A DNA stretch of 64,000 nt from Spirochaetota bacterium (GTDB lineage: Bacteria; Spirochaetota; UBA4802; UBA5368), in assembly GCA_035477215.1 (NCBI GenBank), contig DATIKU010000048.1:61621-125620 (forward strand). The letters run 5' to 3'. Under the pieces are notes generated by a model. It was not told the DNA's origin. It did no database searches and saw nothing but the letters and a program-made list of their open reading frames with translations. Shown here one piece after another: positions 53,929 through 62,816 of this stretch. The position numbers and the translations under genes are program-made. The number at the start of each line of letters is the position of its first letter. Position 1 is the first letter of the stretch.

Positions 53929-54327
53929 TCATCGCGCCGACTTTCCCGCCCCTGCATCGAACCTTCCCGCCGCCGCTAGCGCATTGAGCGCCAGCCCGAA
54001 GACGTTGATGCCGATGGCCAGCGCGTAGGCCGTCATGGATGAGTATATGCCGAGTCCGTCGGGATAGTTGAGCAGGTGCTTTACGATGCCCCCGTAGCCG
54101 AAGACAACGATGGACAGGAGCATGAGCACGCGATAGATGCCGGTGTACCCCAGGTACCCCGGCACCAGGCAGAGCGCGTACAGCGTGAGCGACAGCCCGC
54201 CCGTCAGCGGGGCCGTCGCCGAAAAGGCCTGACCGCCCGAGGCGACGGACAGGTAACTCAGCACATTGTAGCCGACCCCCATGACGGCGTAGGCGAGCTG
54301 CAGCAGAAGCAGGGTTTTCAGTTTCAT
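53929..54327 (-). CDS. Small membrane protein, four helices
   Basis: A 132-residue protein with four hydrophobic helices: LKTLLLLQLAYAVMGVGYNVLSY, GLSLTLYALCLVPGYLGYTGIY, VLMLLSIVVFGYGGIVKH and MTAYALAIGINVFGLALNALAAAG. The regular pattern suggests a compact four-helix membrane bundle. Family not recognised. It starts 38 bp after the acylase stop in the same direction, so it is probably co-transcribed with it. Confidence 0.6.
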   Translation of the reverse strand: MKLKTLLLLQLAYAVMGVGYNVLSYLSVASGGQAFSATAPLTGGLSLTLYALCLVPGYLGYTGIYRVLMLLSIVVFGYGGIVKHLLNYPDGLGIYSSMTAYALAIGINVFGLALNALAAAGRFDAGAGKSAR

Positions 54328-54364
54328 CGACGGCCTCCCGTTATGATTATATCGCTTCGCATCG

Positions 54365-56758
54365 TCACTTCGTTTTCGGTTCGAGCGTCATCACGCGCGC
54401 TATGTCCTTCGCGGTGAAGAAGCGCATGGGGACCTGTTTCCCGTCGGCCCAGATCCGCGCCAGGTCGTCGTAATGCGGGCTTTTATACGCGCCGGACTGC
54501 CCGGGCGGGCTGATGATGGTGGCCTTTTCCGGTTGTGCGAAATCGACCATCATGCGGATGACGCCACCGGAGTCCATCTTGAATGGATTGGCCATCTCCC
54601 AGAATCCCGAGTTAATGGTGTGGTGCTCGCCGTGTGTCGGGATGGGCTTCAGGTTGAAAAACGAGAGCTTCGATCCCAGCGGGTGCTCGAAGTACATTCG
54701 GTGCGCCCTGCCCCACTTCCATTTCTCCGGATTGCTCCCCAACAGATCCTTGAGCTGCGCGATTGTCTCGCGCATGCTCTTCCGGATGATGTCGTCGCGG
54801 CTTTCCTTTTTATCCGCGGTGTTTTTATCATCGTAGAACGCGTGGTCGGGTGTCCGCGCGATCCTGGCAAGCGCCAGGTCGGCGACATAATACAGGTACG
54901 ACTGCCCCAGGCCCTCCTTCCAGAGCTTCTCGCCGATCTCGTCGGAAAGCACGTTCTTTAAAAAGTTCGCGTATAACGCGTTGAAGAGCGTACCGGCGGT
55001 GCTGTCGATATCCACCGAGTACTCCCATCCCCTGAAGAGCGCCGTGTACTTTTCGAATTCGGACTCCCGGCATGCCTCGAGTACGATCGGCGTCCAGCGC
55101 TTCGCCACAACCGATACGGTGTCGAGCTGCATGGCCATCACATCGTCCGCGTCAACCGGAGCGTCTTTGCGTTCAGCCATGATGTCCGCGAAGCGTACGG
55201 AGCGCTCGAAGAGATAGTAGTTGGTGAGATGGTACGGCGCGTTTCCGGGATCGTTGTTGAACGAGGCGATCCATCCGGCCTTCGGATTGTAATCGTACGG
55301 CAGCCGTTCGTACGGAACGTAGCCGGTCCACTCGTAGTCGTCAATCCATCCCGGCACGGGGAAGGTGCCGTCGCCGGTGCGGCGCACGGGCGCCGACGCG
55401 GTGAACTGCCAGCCGATATTGCCTTCCGTATCGGCGTAGCCTATTCCAAGGTTGTTGTTCTTCACGCGCGAGAGCGCTTTGCGGAAGCCGGAAAAATCGC
55501 GGGCGCGGTTGAGACCGAGAAGACCCTCCAGGTCGGTTGAGGGGTTCTCGAAGGCGGCCCATTTCATAGCGCAGTTGGCCGGCGCCATCGGCATGACCGT
55601 AGATATGATCGGCCCGTGGCGCGAGACCTTTACGGGATATTTCTCCTCGCGCACGCCCTTCTTCGTCTTGATGCGCAGGATCTCCTCGATGACGGTGTAC
55701 GCGCGCGGCCCACCCGGCGCGAGGTACCGGCCCGCGTCGTTCGGGTCGGGTTTCTCGACGTAGTAATCGAGCTCGTCGCCCCGCCCGTTCACCGCGCTCC
55801 AGGCGATATGCCCGTTGTAGCCGAGCGGCCCGATTCCGGGCATGCCGGGCATGGCGCCCCCGGCCACGTCGAAGCTGCCGCCCTTCAGGCGCATGATGTA
55901 GAAAAGCGCCGGAAGCGTCGGCTTGAGGTCGGGGCTTCCGGCGAAGATGGCCCTGCCGGATTTCGTGCGTTTTCCGGAAAAGATCATCCAGTTGCTGGCG
56001 GGGAGCTCCATCACCGGCGGGCCGTGCATGAAGGCCCCGGCGGCGGTCGATTCGAACTTGTGGAACCGGCTTTTAAGAACGCCGAGCGGCACGGGGCTCA
56101 TCCGTTTTCCCGTGAGCGTCGGGGCAAAGTCCGGGTACGATGGCGCGAGCGCCTCGGCCGTTTCGGCGCCGGCGTGCTCGCCGATGCGGTAGAGCACCAG
56201 GTCGATCATGAACGAGCGCGTGAGGCTGAAGGCCATGAGGAGCACCGTGGACACGCAGTCCTCGCTCTCCCATGTGCCGGGCTTCGCGCCGAGGATCGCG
56301 AACTCGCGCGGAAGGGCCTTCGCGTCGCGTATGTACGCGTTCACGCCGGCGGCGTAGGCGTCGATGATGGCGCGCGTCTCCGCGGACATGGCGCGGTAAC
56401 CCGCCTTCACGACGCGGTGGATGCCGACCGTTTTTAAAAATTTGTCCTTTTCGATTGTCGCCTCGCCGAAGAGGCTGGAGAGTTCTCCTCTTCCGGCGAG
56501 CCGGGTGATCTCCATCTGGAACATGCGCTCGCGGGCGGTTACGTAACCCTGCGCGAAGAAGAGGTCCAGATCGTTTTCCGCGAAGATGTGGGGGATGCCG
56601 TACTCGTCGGTGCGCACCTCGACCTTCGAGCCGAGGCCGTCGATGGCGACGGTTCCCTCGTACGACGGAACGGCGGTTCGGAAAAATATCTGGAACGAGG
56701 CGTACAGCGTGGCGGCGAGTACGGCGACGGCGATTCCCGCTATCTTCAGTTTTCTCAT
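54365..56758 (-). CDS. Penicillin acylase family protein (N-terminal nucleophile hydrolase)
   Basis: A 797-residue amide hydrolase with an N-terminal membrane anchor or signal (MRKLKIAGIAVAVLAATLYASF). An alpha-chain region (VRTDEYGIPHIFAENDLDLFFAQGYV, typical of this family) precedes the autocleavage site LPASNWMIFSGKRTKSGRAIFAG near residue 251, where Ser becomes the nucleophile. The beta-chain contains FENPSTDLEGLLGLNRARDF and GYADTEGNIGWQF. Such enzymes cleave acyl-homoserine lactones or acyl peptides; the substrate here is unknown. A good site (GGAGACGCC) precedes the ATG. Confidence 0.92.
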   Translation of the reverse strand: MRKLKIAGIAVAVLAATLYASFQIFFRTAVPSYEGTVAIDGLGSKVEVRTDEYGIPHIFAENDLDLFFAQGYVTARERMFQMEITRLAGRGELSSLFGEATIEKDKFLKTVGIHRVVKAGYRAMSAETRAIIDAYAAGVNAYIRDAKALPREFAILGAKPGTWESEDCVSTVLLMAFSLTRSFMIDLVLYRIGEHAGAETAEALAPSYPDFAPTLTGKRMSPVPLGVLKSRFHKFESTAAGAFMHGPPVMELPASNWMIFSGKRTKSGRAIFAGSPDLKPTLPALFYIMRLKGGSFDVAGGAMPGMPGIGPLGYNGHIAWSAVNGRGDELDYYVEKPDPNDAGRYLAPGGPRAYTVIEEILRIKTKKGVREEKYPVKVSRHGPIISTVMPMAPANCAMKWAAFENPSTDLEGLLGLNRARDFSGFRKALSRVKNNNLGIGYADTEGNIGWQFTASAPVRRTGDGTFPVPGWIDDYEWTGYVPYERLPYDYNPKAGWIASFNNDPGNAPYHLTNYYLFERSVRFADIMAERKDAPVDADDVMAMQLDTVSVVAKRWTPIVLEACRESEFEKYTALFRGWEYSVDIDSTAGTLFNALYANFLKNVLSDEIGEKLWKEGLGQSYLYYVADLALARIARTPDHAFYDDKNTADKKESRDDIIRKSMRETIAQLKDLLGSNPEKWKWGRAHRMYFEHPLGSKLSFFNLKPIPTHGEHHTINSGFWEMANPFKMDSGGVIRMMVDFAQPEKATIISPPGQSGAYKSPHYDDLARIWADGKQVPMRFFTAKDIARVMTLEPKTK

Positions 56759-56923
56759 GGCGTCTCCGTTGGGAAGTGTAGTTGACGGTATTCTGCATAC
56801 ATCTGACGATCGGTCAAAGAGATTTTTGTTCCGGGGGACCTTTTGCCGACGGGGATTTCGTCTTGACGTCATCGTGAGCGTGGATGTCTCATCGAACGCA
56901 GAGAAGTCATTCAGGGGTACGCC

Positions 56924-58387
56924 ATGAAATACATCATGCCTCTCTTCATACTGCTTATGACTCCGACACCGTCCGCCCCGGCGGCCGACCGATCACATGA
57001 GGAAATGACCTCCCTCCTCGACAGACGCATTCCCGCGCTCATGGAACGCTACGACATCCCGGGCGTCGTCGTCGCCCTTATAGGCGAAGGAAAGACCGTA
57101 TGGACCGCGGCATACGGCCAGGCCAATCCGGCGAAAGGCGCACCGATGACCGTGGATACGCATTGCCGCGTGGAATCCATCTCCAAGTCCGTCACCGCCT
57201 GGGGAGTGATGCGGCTGGTCGAGCAGGGAAGGATAGATCTCGACGCGCCCGTTACGAACTATATCAAAAGCTGGAAGTTTCCGCCCTCGCCCTTCCCCGT
57301 CGAGAAGGTCTCCACGCGCCTCCTCCTCAGCCAGAGCGCGGGCATGCCGCTGGGCACCATCGGAGTGCGGTACTCCCCGACAGTGAAGAGACCTTCTCTT
57401 AGGGAGAGCCTGTACATGGACGCGGTGCTGATGCGAGAGCCCGGTCACTCGTTCTCGTATTCGAATGCGGGATTCAACCTGCTCGAGCTCCTGGTGGAAG
57501 AGGTAACGGGTCGCGATTTCGCTGAGCACATGAGAACCGAGGTGCTGCTGCCGCTCGGCATGAGGAACTCGAGCTACGAATGGAGCGCAGACATGCATCC
57601 TCCCGTCCCGCCGGGACACGACACGAACGGGAAGCCCGTGCCGGTGTACGTGTACCCGGAGAAGGCCGCCGGCGGGCTCTTCAGCACGGTGGGCGACATC
57701 GCCGCGTTCGTATGCGCAGGCATGACGCGTTTTTCGCATGTACGGCACGGCGTTCTCTCCGCCGGGAGCATCGCCGCGCTCTATACGCCGCGGGTGGAGA
57801 TACCGGGCCTTTACGGGCTCGCCTTCGACGCGTACGGCTTCGGGCATTTCATCGAGCGCTTCCCCGACGGCACGTTCGCCGTTTCGCACGGCGGCCAGGG
57901 CACCGGCTGGATGACGCATTTCCACTCGATCCCCGGGACCGGGGACGGCATCGTGATCCTCACCAACAGCCAGCGGAGCTGGCCGCTCTTCGCGGAGATA
58001 CTCGGCGACTGGGCCGCGTGGTGCGGCCTTCCCGGCGTGGGGATGGGTCTCATCGTCAAGGGGCAGAAGATACTGTGGGCGCTCATCGCATTCGTCGCGC
58101 TTGCGCTGTTCGCGCAGACGGCGCGCCTCGCTCGCGGGCTGGCGACGGGCAAACGGGCCTTCAGGCCGCTGGCCGGGGAATCGGCGATGGTGCGCTCGGT
58201 ACAGTTCGGCCTGTCCGTTGTCCTGAGCTCGGGGCTGCTGTGGGCCATGAGTCTCGATTACCTTTTTTTAACATCTGTGTTTCCGATCGCGGCGGTATGG
58301 CTGGGATACGCGACGGTGTTCGCGGCCGCGGTGCTCGCCGCGTCGGCGGTTCTGCCGGAGACGGACCGGCCTGCCTTACCGAGTTGA
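56924..58387 (+). CDS. Beta-lactamase-like serine hydrolase with C-terminal membrane helices
   Basis: A 487-residue exported hydrolase of the class C beta-lactamase/esterase fold. The signal peptide ends near APAADRS. The SxxK motif SISK is at about 86-89 (VESISKSVTAWGVMRL), YSN at about 178 (FSYSNAGFNLLE), and HGG in VSHGGQGTGW at about 321. After residue 380 come three membrane helices, so the catalytic domain faces the periplasm. Likely an esterase or peptidase on cell-envelope material. It is divergent from the penicillin acylase gene, with an upstream region of about 165 bp between them. Confidence 0.88.
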   Translation: MKYIMPLFILLMTPTPSAPAADRSHEEMTSLLDRRIPALMERYDIPGVVVALIGEGKTVWTAAYGQANPAKGAPMTVDTHCRVESISKSVTAWGVMRLVEQGRIDLDAPVTNYIKSWKFPPSPFPVEKVSTRLLLSQSAGMPLGTIGVRYSPTVKRPSLRESLYMDAVLMREPGHSFSYSNAGFNLLELLVEEVTGRDFAEHMRTEVLLPLGMRNSSYEWSADMHPPVPPGHDTNGKPVPVYVYPEKAAGGLFSTVGDIAAFVCAGMTRFSHVRHGVLSAGSIAALYTPRVEIPGLYGLAFDAYGFGHFIERFPDGTFAVSHGGQGTGWMTHFHSIPGTGDGIVILTNSQRSWPLFAEILGDWAAWCGLPGVGMGLIVKGQKILWALIAFVALALFAQTARLARGLATGKRAFRPLAGESAMVRSVQFGLSVVLSSGLLWAMSLDYLFLTSVFPIAAVWLGYATVFAAAVLAASAVLPETDRPALPS

Positions 58388-58413
58388 TGCAGCATCGGGG
58401 ATTTCATCGTATC

Positions 58414-58446
58414 GCCGACGGCTTTCATCCAGCCGTCGGGTTTTTT
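58414..58446 (+). terminator. Intrinsic terminator of the serine hydrolase gene
   Basis: Stem CCGACGGC / GCCGTCGG with a TTTCATCCA loop followed by GTTTTTT, about 27 nt after the stop. Confidence 0.85.
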
Positions 58447-58490
58447 GCGGGGCTCCTGTTACACTTCGGACGCTATGGGGATCGACTGAT

Positions 58491-58655
58491 ATGCGAAAAT
58501 GGGCTATACTGATTGTTATTTTCTTTGTCGCGATACCCGGCATCGGTATCTTCATGTTCCTGGCCGCTCCCGCCTATACCTCGGGGCTGTTGCTGCCGCT
58601 CGCGCTGGCCGCCGCAGCAACGTTTGGCCTGGTACTTCGGGGATTCAGGAAGTGA
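58491..58655 (+). CDS. 54-residue protein with two membrane segments
   Basis: ATG at 58491 opens a 54-codon frame (MRKWAILIVIFFVAIPGIGI, then a short turn AAPAYTSG, then LLLPLALAAAATFGLVLRGF and a basic end RK). Two hydrophobic helices and positive ends give a good small-membrane-protein profile. It starts 45 nt after the terminator of the previous gene, so it has its own transcript. The ribosome-binding site (TGGGG) is weak. Family not recognised. Confidence 0.45.
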   Translation: MRKWAILIVIFFVAIPGIGIFMFLAAPAYTSGLLLPLALAAAATFGLVLRGFRK

Positions 58656-58698
58656 ATTTTTTCTGGAATTTATCTTCTGTATTTTAAAGTGTTTGATA

Positions 58699-58862
58699 AT
58701 CCCCCGCGCTCAACGATGATCTTTACGATACAGAAACCGTCGCGCTCGACGTGCGGTTTTAACCGGATGCCTTCAACCACATCGAAGAGGTACTGCAATC
58801 CGACATGGAACGAATATCATTAAAATCGCTTATCCGAACTTTTTACTCGGATTCGTCAATTT
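58699..58862 (+). pseudogene. Possible unidentified coding relic
   Basis: The plus-strand frame from about 58713 reads DDLYDTETVALDVRF, stop, PDAFNHIEEVLQSDMERIS and further polar residues, and has a protein-like codon pattern with one TAA. It ends 8 nt before the acyl-CoA synthetase start. No family is recognised and it may be chance. Confidence 0.2.
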
Positions 58863-58869
58863 CAGCTCC

Positions 58870-60654
58870 ATGATAAGGCTGACCATGTGGTGGGCGTGGT
58901 GGCGGCGCGGGCGGACCTTCTTCATCTTCGAGGGCCGGGAGTACCGCTACGATGAGGTCTACCGGAACGCAGTGCGCTATGCCGCCTTCTTCCTCTCCGA
59001 GCGCGGGAAGCTGCTTGAAAGCGGGGTATTGCGTCCCGGCGAGCGCTTCGCGCTGGGCGTCTACATGGAAAACACACCTGAGTACCTTTACGCGGTCCTG
59101 GGAGCGGGGCTCAGCAATTCGGTCCTTTTCGCCGTCAACACGGGTTTCCGTGGCGAGACGCTGGCGAAGGTCATCAACCAGGCGAACATCTCGCACCTGG
59201 TCGTGAACGCTGGCACGACCGCGGAGCTTGAGCGCGTAATGGGCGAGCTCTCCCCGCCCGGCCGGTTGAACATCCTGTACGCCGGCGAAGAGGAGGAAAG
59301 CGAGAGACGCGGCTTCCTCACCCTCGAGCGCGCGCTCGCCGGCGCCGGGCCGAAGCCAGAGTGGCGCCACCGGGTGCCCGTGGACAATTTCAGCCCGGTC
59401 ATCGTCATCTACACCAGCGGCACCACCGGAGTCCCCAAGGGGGTGCCGTGCACGCACATCAAGCTGGTGGGCGCCGGATTCGTGGTGAAGAGTGACACCG
59501 GACTCAAACGAAGCGACCGCGGCTACATCTCCATGCCGTTGTTCCACTCCAACGCTTGGTACATCGGCATCCTGCCGCAGCTGATCGTCGGCGGGAGCTT
59601 CGTGCTGAAGCGGCGCTTCAGCGCCCGCGCCTTCGAGGAGGACATGCTGGAGCACGGGGTGTGCTTCATGAACTATGTGGGCCAGCCGCTGCACTACATC
59701 CTGGACGCGCTTGAAAAGAAATACGGCGGCATCGACGAGGTGGAAAAGGCCCTCGCCTCACACCCCCGCAACCGCTTCCGGATCGCCTACGGGAACGGGG
59801 CGCCCGCCGTCGACCGGCAAAAGCTCATGCGCTGCCTGGGCATGGAACACATCTACGAAATCTACGGATCGACCGAGGCGGTCATCACCACGGCCAACCG
59901 CCCGGGCGACCCGATCGAATCCGTTGGCAGCGTCGATTCGTCGATCATCATTCTCGACGAGGAGGACCGCGAATGCCCCGCGGGTACGGTCGATGAAAAC
60001 GGAAAGCTCGCCAACTACGACAGGGCCATCGGCGAGATATGCCGCCGCGTGGGCGGGAACAATCTCCGCTTCGAGGGATATTTCGGCGACGCGGAGGGAA
60101 CCGCGCGCAAGTTCCGAAGCGGCGTGTACCACTCCGGGGACATAGGCCATATCCGGCTTATCAACGGCAGGCGCTACCTGTACTTCAACGGGTGCACCGA
60201 CGACTGGATCCGCAAGGACGGAGAGAACTTCTCCGCGGAGAACGTGCTGCAGTACGCCCTGGAGATGCCCGGCGTGGATATGGCCATCGCCTACGGCGCC
60301 CCCAGCGAGGTCTCCGACGAGAAGGTGATGGTGGCCGTGCAGCTCCGGGAGGGGGATGATTTCCGTCCGGACGATGTTTACGCCTGGCTGCTCCGCCGGC
60401 AGGCGGAGGGCGGCATGGATCCCCAGTGGATGCCCGACTTCATCCGCGTTATCGAAAAATTTCTCGTTACCGACACCCACAAGATCGTGGTGCGCCCCTA
60501 CAAGCGCGAACACTACAACCTGGAGCGCACCCCCTTCATGCGGATCTATTTCCGTTCGAGGGGCGACACCACGTATCATGTGCTGACGCGGGATAAGTAC
60601 CGGGAGATAAAGGCCGGGTTTATAAAAAACGGACGCGAGGCGTTGCTGGATTGA
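58870..60654 (+). CDS. Long-chain acyl-CoA synthetase, FATP-like AMP-binding enzyme
   Basis: A 594-residue adenylate-forming enzyme. It has the AMP-binding P-loop VIYTSGTTGVPKG at about 179-191, MPLFHSNAWYIG, YEIYGSTEAVITTANR, YHSGDIGHI near 420 and GCTDDWIRKDGEN near 440. The opening FFIFEGREYRYDEVYRNAVRYA and closing GREALLD resemble fatty-acid transport proteins of the very-long-chain acyl-CoA synthetase group. It activates fatty acids to CoA esters, coupling uptake to metabolism. No lipid gene is adjacent except the damaged desaturase far upstream. Confidence 0.9.
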   Translation: MIRLTMWWAWWRRGRTFFIFEGREYRYDEVYRNAVRYAAFFLSERGKLLESGVLRPGERFALGVYMENTPEYLYAVLGAGLSNSVLFAVNTGFRGETLAKVINQANISHLVVNAGTTAELERVMGELSPPGRLNILYAGEEEESERRGFLTLERALAGAGPKPEWRHRVPVDNFSPVIVIYTSGTTGVPKGVPCTHIKLVGAGFVVKSDTGLKRSDRGYISMPLFHSNAWYIGILPQLIVGGSFVLKRRFSARAFEEDMLEHGVCFMNYVGQPLHYILDALEKKYGGIDEVEKALASHPRNRFRIAYGNGAPAVDRQKLMRCLGMEHIYEIYGSTEAVITTANRPGDPIESVGSVDSSIIILDEEDRECPAGTVDENGKLANYDRAIGEICRRVGGNNLRFEGYFGDAEGTARKFRSGVYHSGDIGHIRLINGRRYLYFNGCTDDWIRKDGENFSAENVLQYALEMPGVDMAIAYGAPSEVSDEKVMVAVQLREGDDFRPDDVYAWLLRRQAEGGMDPQWMPDFIRVIEKFLVTDTHKIVVRPYKREHYNLERTPFMRIYFRSRGDTTYHVLTRDKYREIKAGFIKNGREALLD

Positions 60655-60721
60655 GGATTTGTACACCATTCTGAAGGCTGAGGAATGCTCTTCGGTTTCG
60701 CGCCGACGAGGACATGCCCGT

Positions 60722-61165
60722 TCAGTCGCCGATGTCCTGAGAACCTGTGATGTTTTTAATCTTTAAGTACTCTTCGGGCGTATGAACCTTCATCTGCGCC
60801 CGTGAGTAATCCTTAACATTACGGGTAATTATGAAATCACTCCGGTTGGTATACGCGCAATAATATTGAATGGCGTCTTCGAAATCTTTGAACCTGGATT
60901 CGAGGGCCAGGTTTATTATTTCCGAATCGACCGGTAAAATATTTACGAACAATCTCAGTTTTGAAATAAAATCGATCGCGGATTTATGTGAATCCACTTT
61001 CCGAACAATATAATAAATATTTGAAACGATGACTGAGGATGTAAAACCGAGCACCCGTTTGGTTTCAATCAAACTGAAAATATACGCGGAAGGTTGAAAA
61101 TGCGGTTCCCGTACGAGGGCGATATCGAGTATAATATCGGTATCAATAAATAATCTGTCTTTCAT
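60722..61165 (-). CDS. PIN-domain toxin (VapC-like)
   Basis: A 147-residue PIN nuclease, the toxin of a type II pair. The four acidic positions are visible: the N-terminal Asp pair in LFIDTDIILDI, a middle Glu/Asp in LALESRFKDFEDAIQYYCA and the late TRNVKDY. Its ATG overlaps the antitoxin stop by four bases (ATGA). PIN toxins cleave tRNA or rRNA. The AT-rich composition differs from the surroundings, a common sign of transfer. Confidence 0.88.
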   Translation of the reverse strand: MKDRLFIDTDIILDIALVREPHFQPSAYIFSLIETKRVLGFTSSVIVSNIYYIVRKVDSHKSAIDFISKLRLFVNILPVDSEIINLALESRFKDFEDAIQYYCAYTNRSDFIITRNVKDYSRAQMKVHTPEEYLKIKNITGSQDIGD

Positions 61166-61410
61166 TTCAGATACTTTGAAGACAGATACTCTTCTTTCGC
61201 TTTTTTATAATCGATCTTCGCACTGTTCTTCACGATTCGGCTCAACTCTTTTGTCCGCGGTGCCAGGGCCGGCGCTTCGGAAGAATCTTCGGACAGGGAT
61301 TTCAGGTAATTTTCGACAAGCTTGGAAAGGCTGATGCGCCTGGCGGCGGCATAGGACTTCGCCCTGCCGATAATGTTTTTATTTACGTTCAATGTAAGTT
61401 TTGAATTCAT
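61162..61410 (-). CDS. Antitoxin of the PIN-domain pair (DUF6364-like)
   Basis: An 82-residue protein with an N-terminal ribbon-helix-helix-type DNA-binding segment (KLTLNVNKNIIGRAKSYAAARRISLSKLVENYLKSL) and a flexible C-terminal tail for toxin binding. GGAGGAAGG lies directly before the ATG. It should bind the inverted repeat at 61421-61453 with the toxin and repress the promoter there. Confidence 0.85.
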   Translation of the reverse strand: MNSKLTLNVNKNIIGRAKSYAAARRISLSKLVENYLKSLSEDSSEAPALAPRTKELSRIVKNSAKIDYKKAKEEYLSSKYLK

Positions 61411-61420
61411 CCTTCCTCCT

Positions 61421-61459
61421 GTTACGTAATAATATATAAATACTCTACGTAACTGTCAA
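61421..61459 (-). promoter_or_regulatory. Promoter and operator of the PIN toxin-antitoxin pair
   Basis: On the minus strand, TTGACA (61459-61454), a 17-nt spacer and TATATT (61436-61431). A perfect inverted repeat GTTACGTA (61421-61428) / TACGTAAC (61446-61453), spaced 17 bp, overlaps the spacer and the region after the -10. Typical autorepression layout. Confidence 0.85.
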
Positions 61460-61614
61460 CAAGTATTTGATGCCCGGGAAAACACGTCGCCAGTACGCTC
61501 AATACGGTTTTCGCCATCTCATGATTGATATGCTTCCAGCCCGGTGGATTATAGGGATTATATTTACTATGCCCCGAGAGGAGGCCTGTAGATTATCGTA
61601 CAACAGCGCAGGAT

Positions 61615-62376
61615 CTACAATTTACCGCTACCCGGATTGATACGATTGAGAATCCCCTCACCCTCCAGCAGTGAGATCAACTTTTTCATTATAACCTTCG
61701 TTTCTTCCTCGAAGCTCTTAATGTTCCCGTAGGTATCGCTTCCCGCTTTGTCCACTATGTCGGTGATTCCCCGCAGTATATAGCACCGTATGTTATTCTT
61801 TTTAGCCACGTGCGCGATGGCGCTCGACTCCCAATCCCCAGCGATGGCGTTGAAGCGCTTTCGCAACTCGGGAATCCGTAAAGGATCCAGGTCCTGGTCC
61901 GCCGATACCATGGCCGACTTCCTTATGGTGCCGTCCATCTTTATATCCGGGCACTCCAGGTCGGTCGAGTAATAGTCTATCGCTTCCTCGCTGTCGCCCA
62001 TCCGCTCATGGATATCGCAGGTTATCGTTTTATCCACGAGGATTATATCGCCTTTGTTTACCGCCCCATGGAATCCACCGGCGGTTCCGATATTGACGAT
62101 GAGCCCGGGATTGAATGTATCGATCACATACTGCGCCGAGCCGGCGGCGTCGATCTTGCCCCAGCCCCCGTAAAAGAATACCACGGTATTCTTTCCGTAT
62201 CTTTTGCTGAACCATTGCCCGTACGGCGATGTACGATAATCCGGATTTTCCGATTTCTTTATTTCTTTAAAGGCTTTCCATTCCGCGTTCGCCGAAATAA
62301 TGACGACAACGTCGGCATGCCTGCCGCACGCCGTTAAAAGGGACAGCATGATCAGAAAGACCGCCGGTTTTTTCAT
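61615..62376 (-). CDS. Lipoprotein nucleoside phosphorylase / MTA-SAH nucleosidase-like
   Basis: A 253-residue protein with a lipoprotein signal (MKKPAVFLIMLSLLTAC, Cys17) and a complete PNP/UDP-phosphorylase-like domain: VVVIISANAEWKAFKEI, VNIGTAGGFHGAVNKGDIILV, AIAGDWESSAIAHVAKKNNIRCYILRGITDIVD. The AGDWESSAIA segment is the substrate-binding MEGAA-type motif of MTA/SAH nucleosidases. Most relatives are cytosolic, so a surface or periplasmic form for nucleoside scavenging is unusual. The start was chosen for the signal peptide and GAGGATATC upstream. Confidence 0.82.
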   Translation of the reverse strand: MKKPAVFLIMLSLLTACGRHADVVVIISANAEWKAFKEIKKSENPDYRTSPYGQWFSKRYGKNTVVFFYGGWGKIDAAGSAQYVIDTFNPGLIVNIGTAGGFHGAVNKGDIILVDKTITCDIHERMGDSEEAIDYYSTDLECPDIKMDGTIRKSAMVSADQDLDPLRIPELRKRFNAIAGDWESSAIAHVAKKNNIRCYILRGITDIVDKAGSDTYGNIKSFEEETKVIMKKLISLLEGEGILNRINPGSGKL

Positions 62377-62585
62377 TTGATATCCTCGCCATGGGTCGTG
62401 CCGTGGCTCGTTTCCCTTAAGCAGCAAGGATTATTTTTAAGCTGTGGATAGATGTGCTTACGAATCCTGTCGTATGTCTTGATTTTTCTATTTTTGCCGA
62501 TACCATCGAGGTCATTGATAAACCGGTTCGTTCCGAATATCCTGAAATCAGGCAAAACGCCCCCTCTTTTTGCGAGCGTCTTCAC
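62373..62585 (-). pseudogene. RelE/ParE-like toxin, truncated
   Basis: A 70-codon frame whose first part reads as a RelE-superfamily toxin: FRIFGTNRFINDLDGIGK, then YDRIRKHIYPQLKNNP. It then changes abruptly to CCLRETSHGTTHGEDIK and stops. Normal toxins continue with the strand core and catalytic residues (about 35 more), so it is inactive. The toxin start is uncertain; a TTG at 62555 overlapping the antitoxin stop fits family length better. The stop region lies over the ribosome-binding site of the lipoprotein gene. Confidence 0.65.
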
Positions 62586-62787
62586 TTCCTTTCTTCAAAC
62601 GGTTTACCAGACCGGCGTTTTCCACAATTTCGGACATTTCAAATTCATCGACCAATTCCGATCGCTCGACATATCGCAGGGTGGCGGTTTCAATGAAATT
62701 GGAGATGGACCTGTTTTCCATTTCCGCGTGATGCCTGAATCTTTCGAGCAATGAATCGTCTATTCTCAGCGTAACGGTTTTGGGCAT
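62548..62787 (-). CDS. Ribbon-helix-helix (CopG-like) antitoxin
   Basis: A 79-residue antitoxin with the RHH opening PKTVTLRIDDSLLERFRHHAE, then MENRSISNFIETATLRYVE, and a C-terminal polar tail (DEFEMSEIVENAGLVNRLKKG). It is intact while its toxin partner is not, so it may now act only as a repressor of its own promoter. The MPKTV start is preferred to one five codons upstream. Confidence 0.8.
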   Translation of the reverse strand: MPKTVTLRIDDSLLERFRHHAEMENRSISNFIETATLRYVERSELVDEFEMSEIVENAGLVNRLKKGSEDARKKRGRFA

Positions 62788-62816
62788 GGTTTTCACTCTC
62801 ACTGAGGGATGAATAT

